NCBI RefSeq assembly: GCF_027595985.1
Contig: NC_073306.1
Coordinates: 193,581,000 to 193,644,999 of the forward strand
Length of the DNA: 64,000 nucleotides
Direction of reading: 5' to 3'
Origin: Sorex araneus
Taxonomy: Eukaryota > Chordata > Mammalia > Eulipotyphla > Soricidae
A model generated the notes under the pieces. The model did no database searches, was not told the DNA's origin, and saw only the letters and a program-made list of their open reading frames with translations. Positions 12,401 through 24,400 of the stretch are shown here, in pieces; position 1 is the first letter of the stretch, and every line of letters begins with the position of its first letter. Both the position numbers and the translations under genes were made by a program.

Positions 12401-15400
12401 ATTCAAAAGATGATCAGAGATTTCTTTGAAAGTCTGTATGACATGAAGCAAGAGAACCTAGAAGAAATGAATAAATTCCTGGATTCTTATAACCGCCTAA
12501 GGCTGAGTTAAAAAGATTTGGAATACCTGAATAAACCTATTATTAGACCTATTACTATAATGGAAATTAAAACAGTAAACAAAGGTGTTCCCCAAAACAA
12601 AAGCCCAGGTCCAGATGGATTCACTAGCAAATTCTTCCAAACAATTAAGAGGACCTATTGCCAGTTCTTTTAAAGCTTTTCCAGGAAATTGAAGAAACAT
12701 AAACACTCCCAAACAGTTTCTATCAGGCATATATCACCCTAATACCAAAAGCAAACAGAATCACCACAAAAAAAGAAAATTATAGGCTGATATCCCTGAT
12801 GAACACAGATTCAAAGATTCTCAACAAAACATTAACAAATAGAATCCAACAACTCATCAAAAAGGTCATACACCACGACCAAGTGGGATTCATCCCGGGG
12901 ATTTAAGGATGGTTTAACATTTGCATTAAATTAAATTGATCATTTAACATAATCCATCATATCAATAAAAGAAAAGATAAAAACCATAAGATCATATCGA
13001 TAGAAGCAGAAAAGGCATTTTACAAGATTCAGCACTCATTTATGATGAAAACTCTCTGCAAAATAGAAATTGAGGGGAACTTCCTTCAACATAGTCAAAG
13101 CCATTTACCACAAGCCCATGGCAAACATTATCCTCAATGGTGAAAAACTAAAAGCCTTCCCCTTAAGATCAGGGACAAGGCAAGAATTCCCACTTTGACC
13201 AGTTCTATTTAATATAGTACTGGGAGTAATTGCCAGAACAGCTGGGCAAGAAAAAGATATTAAGGGCATCCAGATAGGAAAGGAAAAAATCAAGCTCTTC
13301 CTATTTGCAGATGTTATGATACTATATTTAGAGAACCCGAAAATCTCTACCAAAAAGCTCCTAGAAACAATATATTTGTTTGGTAAAGTCGTAGGTTATG
13401 GAATCAATACCCAAAAGTTCATGAATTTCCTATACAAAAATAATGAAAGAGAAGAAAGTGATATGAAAAAAATCAATCCCATTCACAGTCATCCCTCAGA
13501 AAATCAAGTACCTCTGAATCTAAGAATCTGTACAAAGAAAACTACAAAATGCTATTTAGGAATTAAAAGAGGACACAAGGATGTGGGGAAAAATGGACCC
13601 TCCTTCACTGTGGGTGGTAATACCGACTGGTTTATCCTTTTTGGAAAACAATATGGATGTTTCTTAAAAAACTAGAAATTGAGCTCCCATTTGACCCAGT
13701 AAATACCAATTCTGGAAATATATTTTGGAGATGCAAAAAAAAAACCCAGCAGAATGACATCTGCACACTTGTATGCAATAACAGCACTATTTGTAATAGC
13801 CAGAATCTGGAAAAAACCCAAATGCCCAAGAACAGATGACTGGTTAGAGAAAATCTGGTACATATACACAATGAAATATTATGCAGCTGTTAGAAAAGAT
13901 GAAATCATGAAATTTGTATATAAGTGGATCTACACGGAGAGTATCATGCTAAGTGAAATAAGTCAGAGAGATAGGAACAGATACAGAATTACTGCAGTTA
14001 TTTGTGGAAAAAAAAAGTAACAGAATGGGAGACTAACACCCAAGGACAATAGAGGTAAGGAATTGGAGGATCATTTCACGGCTGGAAGTCAGCCTCACAT
14101 GCTTGGGGAATAGGTAGCTGGGATTGAGAAGAGACCACTAAATAAATTATGCTTGGAGGGCTGGCTCAGGACGGGAAAGGCATCCTGAAAGTAGATTATG
14201 GACAAAGCATGATGGCCACTTACTATCTGTACTGCAAACCATAATACCCAAAAGGAGAGATAGAGTAAAAGGGAATGTGCCTGTCAGAGAGGCAGAGATT
14301 GGGGGGGGGGGAGTGTGCTGGGGGTGGCGGAAGGGATGCTGGGAACATTGGTGGTGGAGAATGGGCACTGGTGGAGGGATGGTACTCAATCATTGTATGA
14401 CTGAAACAAAAGCACAAAATAAGTCTGTAACTATACCTCACAGTGATTCATTAAAAAATAATAATAATTAAAAAGAATAGAAAAAAATAAAGAAAGTTTG
14501 TAAGTCTGTAAAAAATTTTAAAAAATAAAGAGGAAAAAAGCTTTTAAATAAATGAGAAAAAATTAGATTAGATTGAAATGGGCTTAATCATCTTATTCAT
14601 TGCACACTTAATCTTTTATTTTTTTTTTTGGTTTTTTTTTTTTTTTTTTGCTTTTTGGGTCACACCCAGCGATGCTCAGGGGTTACTCCTGGCTTTGCAC
14701 TCAGGAATTACTCCTGGCGGAGCTTGGGGGACCATATGGGATGCCGGGGATCGAACCTGGGTCGGCCACGTGCAAGGCAAATGCCCTACCCGCTGTGCTA
14801 TCGCTCCGGCCCCAACACTTAATCTTTTAAATGGCATAAAAATGCATTGACAAAAGTCTCCATTTATAGGCACTATTTGTTAAAGTATTTTGATACTCCT
14901 GCCCCCGAGCCAGGCTATCTTCACCAGGGTCTCCTCGGAGGGGGCCGGGCTGAGTTTCCCTCCCCACCCCAAGTAGAGTCCCAGAAGGTGAAAACTTCCA
15001 GAACCTAGGCACAGCCATGCTCCAGGCACTCTCCACATGCTCGGATGAGCCTCCGTCATGAAGGAACTGACAGAGGAACCCAGGTATGCGGGCCCAGTGG
15101 CTGAAATCTCCAAGCCTGCTTGGATCGGGACTGGGTCTCCTCCACCCAGATCCACTGTTTTCCAGTAGCTTGGCAGTCACACCCACAAACGGCCCCGGCA
15201 CCATGTAATCTCATCAACAGCCAAGATCCAGAGACTATAAAACAAAACTCCTGCAAGAGAGTGACAATGTTTTTCTCTGTCCCTCTCAGAGATCCCAGCA
15301 ACCTATGGAGAGTATCCCGTCCACATGGCAGGACCTGGCAAGCTACCTGTGATGTATTTGATATGCCAAAAACAGTAACAACAACATGCTCTTTGGGTTT

Positions 15401-18400
15401 CTGGAGAGAGCAGATGCCATCGGGCTACACTAACATGCGACAGGGACAAATGAAGATGTTACTGGCACCTGCTTGAGCAAATCGATGAACAACAGGATGA
15501 CAGTGATACAGTGATACAGTGATTGTGATACTCACGAAGGATCATTGATGACAGTCTTCAATGCATTGAGCAAATCTGAGCTTGACATTGTTTCAAAGTC
15601 CACCCTGACAGCTGCTCCCTTGGCCTGCATATGAGCGATGTTATCCGGCTGATCCAAAAACAGGGGAATGCCCACCATAGGGACCCCGTGGTAAATTGCC
15701 TCATAGATGCCGTTAGTCCCACCATGAGTGATGAAAGCTTTGGTTTTGGGATGACCTAAAATTGAGTGAATTTTAGGAAATAATAAGATATTTGTTTACT
15801 AAACTGAAGTGGCAGAATAAGGCACTGATATAATTATTATATTCTAGATAACATAATCTATGCAAAATGAATTTTTTTAAATCTCAGGTCCAGAATCCTT
15901 TTAGTCTCTTAGAGAAATAGGCAAAGAACCCTGAGTTTTTTGAACTGGAAGTTAAAACAATCTTTCTGGTGAACAAATTAACAGAAAACATTTTTTGTAA
16001 CTGAAATGTCCTAGAAATGGAGATCACAGGAGAGTAATTTTTACCTAACAGTAATGAAACAATGAAATGAATGTTGAGGTGAATTGAACTTTCATGGTGA
16101 AGGTGATGCCATGCATGTCATCCTTATTTTCAGGAATGCATTACTGAGACTTCTATATATATTCAATAATAATTTCACACTAAGAAATTTACTTTTGTAC
16201 TGTCAAAATGGCATATTGATATCATTGCCTCATGTGATTTTGATAACCAGGTTATGTGATTTTTAGTTTGTTTGTGTTTGGTTTTTGGGACACACCAAGT
16301 TGCTCTCAGGGATCACTCCTGGCAGTGCACCTGGGACCATTAGGGATGCAAAAGGTGGAACCTGGTCAGCCACATGCAAGACAATTTTCTTTTCTAGTTT
16401 TACTATTATTCCTGCCTCACATTATGTGATATTTTATAAAGGCTTGTATAGTAGTTATTGTTTAAAAAAAGGGTTGGAAGAGGTAATAGTTCCAAAAATC
16501 TTCTTTTTTTCCTTCCTTCCTTCCTTCCTTCCTTCCTTCCTTCCTTCCTTCCTTCCTTCCTTCCTTCCTTCCTTCCTTCCTTCCTTCCTTCCTTCCTTCC
16601 TTCCTTCTTTCCTTCCTTTCTTCCTTGCTTTAAATCAATAAAGTAATTAATTATTAATATTTTGAATTTTGGACCATACCTGGCAGCTTATTTCTGGTTC
16701 TGAACTCATGGATCACTCTTGGTTCAGGTCAGGTACCATATAGAGTTCTGGGAATCAAATCTGGCCCTCAGTGTGAAAGGCAAGTACCCTATCATGTACT
16801 ATCACTGTCTCCCATGGTAGTTTTTTAAAAAATATTTTTATTTATAAATAGGAAGCACAGTTGTTTAAATGAAAAATATTTTTCTTCAGAGGCCTAGAAA
16901 AATACAAATAATAGCTTAAGTTTTGTTACAACTATGAATGTTTGTTAAATAAATACATAAACTTTCCTCTTAGGACTTTTTCTCACATTGCCACCTTTCA
17001 TGAAAGATGCTATGAACATTTTCCTAGAATAAGTTACTGGTAACAAAAAAAAATTTTGAGTTTTCATTTGTGCTAAAGACCCCAAATAAGGGGAAAGAAT
17101 TGACACAGAAGATAGAACTGAAAGAGTTTATTCAGGAAATGATGAAGATTATCTGAGATGAGATATCTAGATTTGGCCATGAGGAAATAAACATTAGAAA
17201 ATGCCAGCTGTTATGTAGTACCATCTTAACATATTCCTGGAAAGATAAACATAAAGTAGTTAAATTTCATTGATCAAATACTTGTTGATAAATGTTTAGT
17301 TTTTTTTAAATTTCTTGTGAATGGATTATCACTTCAGTTGAATTTATTCTCATTTTAGTTTGTGCTCCAGAATCTTACCAAGAAGGTCATTCTGGGGTAT
17401 CCATTTGTACAGCCGAGTATTCGCACCTAAGGTATCAGGCTTCTTTCCATCAAACCTCCAGAGAACCTATAAATGTTAACAAAATGGTGTTAACCTACTA
17501 GTTAAACTTTAAAGTTTAAGTCCTTAATTATTATGTTTCAATACTAAGAACACAAAAGATACTTTAGTTACACTTGCAATTCTACAGAAGGTACTTCAAT
17601 AGGCAAAGAGGCATTTAAAGTAAATACTGCTAAAACACTACTAAAATAAAAATACATGCACAGTGGTTACTTCATGTTAAAGGAAATATAAATATGTCAC
17701 GTTTCACATCAATACATAAAGAATAGTGATTATAATCAATGCATATAGTTATTGTAATTAACTCACCATTCATTATCACATGTTTTTTAATTAAGTTTAG
17801 AATAAAGAATTTTAATTATATCCATATGTCACATAAGATTCATTATTTCATTTTCAATTGATACCTTAGGACTGAATAAAGATTGCTGCATAACATCAAT
17901 TGCTCAAGGAATAAATAGTATTTATCATAATTTATTATATCATGTATATATCCCTTTTAGAAAATATATTAGCTATATTTTGCCCTATTAGTTCAAGTCC
18001 ACTATGAGAAAAATATTCAGGAAGTAACTTTTTATATATGTTCACTGAGAGTTGGACATTGTTAAGATGTAGAAAAAGAGTCAGTGTTGGTGATAAAAAA
18101 ATGGAATGGACAGTGAAAAGAAATGAATGATTGTGATCACATTTTTTCACTATTAGCATATCTGCAATACAGCAAAAAATACCACTTTTTAAAAATGGTA
18201 CTTAGAGCCAACCTTCTCTGTATCCAGTACCAATAGAATCTGGTGTGACAATTACCCAGTAATTTTCACAATCTGAATTAGAATGTAAAAACTGTCAATC
18301 TCTATTTGCTATGCTTTTGTTCACTCTAGATCCTCAGCAATAAAATGAACACAGAGGTTAAGAAAGGGCTACAGTAGTGAATATAAAGTGGCTCTTAGCC

Positions 18401-21400
18401 AGATATTGTAGGTGTATTCTATTTTACAGAACTTAATTCATTAGGAATTTTGATGATCTGAAGTGCATCACAATTTTCTTACATTAGCCTTGTTTCTTAT
18501 TGGCTTCTTTTGGTGCCTTGGGAATTTGAAGGCAGTTTGTTAATCAAGACAGTTCCTTGAACTGCACATTAAAAAAGCAAATTGAATAGTTTCTTTTCAA
18601 AATTACTAGGGAAGAAGTTTTAAGATACCATACAAAGTCCATATTATATGAGGCCCTTTTAGATTCCTGGCTATAGTTACTGTTTAATTATTTTCTGATA
18701 GCATTTGAAGTGCTTACTCATACTTACATACTGTCCAAGAGTACCAATTCTACCCTGTAATTTTTATATTAATAATATCACATGGCACCCCTTGATGATA
18801 TTTTATTTTTTTCTCAATGTTACTGCAATGCTATGGGTCTCCAGCAGTACCCTTTGTTTTACTTTAGCAACTGTCATGTAAATTTTGTCTTGAATTAATA
18901 GGATAAAATGGATATCTTTATAATTTAAAATTTAATGCATGAGATTTGTAATCACAAGTATAGACTACACCGGTTGATAAACTTTTATAAACCATAAATT
19001 TACAAGCAATCACAAATTTAACAGACACATCACTAGTACTTTTTATGGATTCTAACCTTCTGTGGTATCTGGGCGAGGGCTGATGCAATCACATTGGCTC
19101 TCTCCTCGGGCATGTTACTGACCATTGACCCCAGAGTAAACACCACAACACCATTTTCTCCAGAGCTCTGGACAAACTCTTCCATTTCCTGTGAAGAGAA
19201 AATTTTTTCTTTCATGAGTGAGCAAGACCATGTCATATGTTATTGGGCCAGAGTTGTGGTTCAGGGATAGAGTTTGGCTTCTAGTTATGAGCCTCTTTAT
19301 TCAAACCCGGCAACAAACACAACGATATCTAAAGGTGTTCTACAGACAATTACATGTATAAAATATTTTACATGTTTTTATTAGAGTAATAAAGATAATG
19401 TAAAAAGCAATAAGGTAAAAAGCAATATTTTAAGATTATTGCTGAATACACAAATGATTAGGATTATGAACATTCTTTTCTTTCTGATTGATTTGACATA
19501 ATAACAATATTGCATTTATGTTTTTAGGCATGCAAGGTGATGCCCTTCTTCTGTCAAAGTGCCCGAGACCTTCTACCTCTTTCCCAGTGTCACTTCAGGT
19601 TGTCCCTCCATCTTCTTTCACCAACTTCTCATCCCACTGCATGAGGACCTCACTACTGATTATAATTTTCAAGCATTTACATTATTACACATTTTCTAGA
19701 AACTGAGTATTGCAAACAGAAAAGCTGTGAATATAGTTGTGTACATATATATTTAATTAACATGCTTGTGTTCTTAGCTACGTGTGCATGAATAAAATAC
19801 CTGGGTCATATGTGAGCTAAGCTAATTTAGGAGGGTCTGCCAAGTGGGTGCTAAGCTGGCCAGGAGTTCTAAATAATGTTTGGCCAATCTAGCGAACAGT
19901 TCAATGCAAGGGTCTTATGAAGTGCTCTGCTGTGTGAAGGATTACATGAACTCCCCCAGCTGTGCTCTGAAAGACTTCAGGGAATCACCAGGAAATGCTC
20001 AGGATCTCCAAGACTGCCACAAGAGATGTTTCGTGAGTATGTGTTGGTGATTGACCCAGGGTCTGGACATGCAAAGCATTCGCCTTTGACTTTGTGCTGT
20101 AGCTCCTACTCAGTATGTGTTAATTTTTAAAGGAGTATTTATATTGTTTTCCAATAAGCGTGAACCAGGTTACATTTCTGGAAATAGGGAAGGTTCCAAA
20201 TATATTCATTCTAGTAGTGCTCACTGTATTCTATAACTGTGCAAACAATATCTAGAATATTATGTGATTTTGTAAAATTAGATTCTGTAACTACAGAGCA
20301 ATAATTTTTATTTTTCCTCTTCCTGTTACTTATCCCTGCAGTTGAAACGAGATGAAGAGATTCTAAGGATAAAAAAAGGGTTTTGGAGTTATTGGTTGAA
20401 AAACTTCTGGTGAAAGCTTTGTTAGGTACCCGAAAGCCAGACTCGGAGCCAGACTGCAGCCATGACAGGCCACAGCTAATGTTAAGTTTTGAATAGGCCT
20501 CAGTTTCTGTTTCCCACAAATTGAACCTGCAATTTCTGGTAAGAAACTGCTAGTTTATCTGAATATTCGGTCATGAGGGGTCACTTGTATCACTTGTACC
20601 ACTTGTATCACTTGTCATCCTGTTGATTTGCTCGAGTTGGTCCCAATAACGTCTCCATTTGTCCCTGTCGTGTGCTAGTGTAGCCCAATGATATCTGCTT
20701 GCTCCAGGGACAGGAAGAGACTCAAATCGTTCATTCAGAGGTTTGACGAAGAAGTCTGACCATCTTATCGGTGGGCGGCCACACGGTCTTTTGACATCCT
20801 GTGGAATCCAGTTGGTAACAGTTCTAGTTCAGTGTTCATCTCTAAATTGCATTACGTGTCTGGCCCATCTGATTTTTGGCGCCTTGGCAAATGAGACAGT
20901 GTCCCTGAGTCTTGACTGTCGATGGAGGTCAGAACTCCAGATTCCTTCTCTCACTTGAGTGAAACGTGATAGTCATAGGGTTTCTTTGGGAAACCCAAAT
21001 AGCGTTCTCATCCTGTTTGTGTAGGGTCCAAGTCTCTGAGGCATATGCTAGTGCAGGAAGAATGGTGGAGTCAAAAAGATGTGCCTGGAGCCGGAGGTTC
21101 TTTGTCCTCTTAACCACTTCTTCAATGCTCCTGAAGGTGTTCCACGCTGCTCTCTTCTTCCTGCAGAGTTCTGGCGCCAAGTCATTGCTAATGTTGAGTT
21201 ACACATAGTTACCCAGGTACACATAGCTGCTGCATTCTGAGATGTTCATTCCATGGAGAGCAAGTGGAACATCAGGGACTAGTTCTTTTTTCATGAACAT
21301 CATTTTGCTGAGACTCAGCTGCAGTCCGACCTTTCCACACTCATGGTCGAAGTCGGCCAGCATTTGTCTGCTTGGCAAATGTTTTGGCAAATGTTATGAG

Positions 21401-24400
21401 AACGATGTCATCAGCGAAGCGGAGGTGATGTATTTGCTGACTGTCTATCTTCACTCCCATTCCTCCCTTCCCATTCCAATTGTTGCATGATGTTCTCGAG
21501 GGTGACACTGAAGAGTTTTGGTGAAATGGTGTCACCCTGCTGACACCATTTCTCTTTACGTCAATAATCACTTCCTTGTTGAATGGTGAGATCCTGGTGG
21601 TGAATCCATAATACAGCTCACAGAAGATCTTGATGTACTGAGTTTGAACACCCTGTTGGCTAGGGCTTTGATGACTGCTTCAGTCTCAACAGAATTGAAG
21701 GCATTCTTTAAATCGATGAATGTTAGACAGAGCAGCATCTTAAACTCTTGTGAAACTGCAATGTCTTTGGTCACTGTGTGGATATGGTCGATTGTGCTGG
21801 ATCCTTTTCGGAACATGGCTTGCTCGCATGGTTGTCCTTCATCTAGTGTTTTGCCTATTCTATTCAGGATGACTCAAGTGAACAACTTGTAGATGACTCA
21901 CTATGTCCTTTATTTTGCAACCACTAGAAACTGACTGACTGTCACTATGTCCATTTTTCTGAACAACCAGAAGCTGACTATTATCAAATGTTGATTAATT
22001 GCTGACAACTATTGCTTGTCATTGTCATCAAAGCACTTGCTCGAAATTGGAACCTATATAAACTGCTTGCACTTGGAGGTTGGGGTCGCTATCAAGAGAC
22101 CACTTTGTGGGTGAGATAGTTGACCCCAGTTAACTGAGATAAAACTCCTTTGCACTTATATTACTGTCTCTCTGAATGTGTCCTTCATGCTGTGACCCAA
22201 AAACCTGGGTTCAACAGCTTCAATCCATTTTTGTATCTTTTGTTCCAATGAACAATCCCTACAGCAAATAGCTGAGCAGGTCCACCTATCCAAGACAAAT
22301 AAATGGACTCTCTGTGAGGGAAGAGAAAAATATTAAGGCTACTGTGTCTAACAGAAAAGCAGACGAGCCTCTGTTGTCATCTGACATCTCACAAGTAAGG
22401 GACAGCTTCAAGGTACTGTGTTCGCATTTTAACAGGCTGAGCGGGTTTTGATCATGAATATTTGGTTTCCACTAGATGGTAGTAGTTGCAGAGACTGACA
22501 GCCACTGGTGAATCCAGCAGCAATTAGAGAAAATTAAGGCTTCAGTCCCACATGGTAAAAATTTAATGTGTGACAAAGGTGCCCATGAGAACTTATAATA
22601 AGCACACCTATTCGCTGTCAGACCTCTTCTAGACTGACTCCAGAAGGGCACATATAATCAAAAGGGTGAGCCACTGATCTGTGCTAGCCCTGCCTCTTAT
22701 CCTTGACACACAGACTCTTCGTGGGTGCAGCTTTATAGCAGGTGGGAATGAATCCTCAGTTTGCTCTTAACTATACCCCTGCAGTGTTGGCTAGTCACAT
22801 ACTTGTCTCTGCAACTATGGTTGTCTACTGGCTGCTGGTAACTTGCAGCCTGAAAAACTCTTTCATGGTTAGTCTAACCAGAGATGGTCACCTTGGTGTT
22901 TATGACTATGACTTCTTGGTCATTCTCAAGACCCGATGTGTTATCATGTTGGCAAATGGCCAGCCAGTCTTGTTTTTGTATGTTTGGAGTGGGGTTTTGT
23001 GTCAACCCAACCTCATCCAGTGGTGTTCAGGGTTGTATTCAGAGATTGCTAATGGCTCTATGTTCAGAACTCACTCCAGACAATACTTGGGGGACCATGA
23101 TTATATACTGTGTCAGGATTTTATTTAAAATTAGCTTCAGACTTGGCAAACAAATTATGCTTACTTGCTGTCTCTTTTTTGTGCTATTGCCTGAATGAAT
23201 GCACTGTTGAAAGAACCTTACTCTTCAAGATCAAATGTCTACCAGGCCTGGTTTTCACTAAAAGGCATATTAAATGATGCATGTGTTAGTAAATTAGAAG
23301 AGAGAAACCATCATACAATATGTCACTCAAATCATCAGGTTATTCAAATTTTAGATTATTAGCATTTTTTAAGATTATTAAAGTCTTATATGTAAACTCT
23401 TTCTAAGAAAATAGAATCTTGAATACATTGGTGGTTTTATGTTGCCAATCCAATGCAATCCAAATCTTAAATATTATAAAATGATTTTTAATTGATACTG
23501 ATTTTAAATTATATCTAAAAGGAATAGTTTCATTTTAAACCACATTAAATTTTTGCTTTCCATCACAAGTCATATCATTCTTTGCAGTCACAGTTATCTT
23601 CTTGCCAGTATTATATGCTATGCAGTTTTTAAATATAAAGAAATTATTAGAGTTTTATATTACAAAATAAAATACAAAGACTTTATATACATATGTGTAA
23701 ATATGTGTAGCACTGTAGCACTGTTGTCCCATTGTTTATTGATTTGCTCGAGCGGGCACCAGTAACATCTCCATTGTGAGACTTGTTGTTACTGTTTTTG
23801 GCATATCAAATATGCCACGGGTAACTTGCCAGGCTCTGCTGTGTGGGTGGGATACTCTTGGTAGCTTGCTGGACTCCCCGAGAGGGACGGAGGAATCAAA
23901 ACTGGGTCGGCCGCGTGCAAGGCAAATACCCTACCTGTACTGCTATATTTTTTTTTTGAAAAAATATTAGAAGGATACCAAGTTAACTTTAGATTTTGTT
24001 ACAAGTAATTTGTTGATGCAAAATTATACAATTAAGTCTTTTGAAATAAACTCTCCTATTATCTTGATTTCTGATGATGAAAAAAAAAAATAAGGTGAAC
24101 AGAGGAAACAGGACCAGGCTTACCTTAGGTAGGGGCTTGGCAGGCTTGCAGTGCAGTCCTCCAACAAACTCAAAATTTGGTAAGATTGGGTGAGGAAACT
24201 GAAAGTCCCAGTATGTTCTAATGAGCCAGAAATCAGCTTTCCCCATTAGCTCATATATCTTAGCAGGTCTCCCTGAAGGATAACAAAACAAAACAAAACA
24301 AAAACCAAAATAAAGTAAGTCATAAATGTATATATAATGAAAATAAGGAATGTGAATATCCCAAGAAAATTTACGACACGATCTTTATACAATGGAGTCA

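Noticed and set aside
14880-15476. Four overlapping open frames of 80-125 codons
   Set aside because: They lie in the GC-rich half of a retroposon with target-site duplications. GC-rich DNA has few chance stops, and the second copy (31,132-31,674) does not conserve the frames.
16285-16646. Open frames with tandem Pro-Ser-Phe-Leu repeats
   Set aside because: They are translations of the (TTCC)n microsatellite.
22742-23198. Open frames of 128 and 104 codons on the plus strand
   Set aside because: They have no recognisable domain, overlap in two frames and run into a decayed SINE inside a UGT2B intron.
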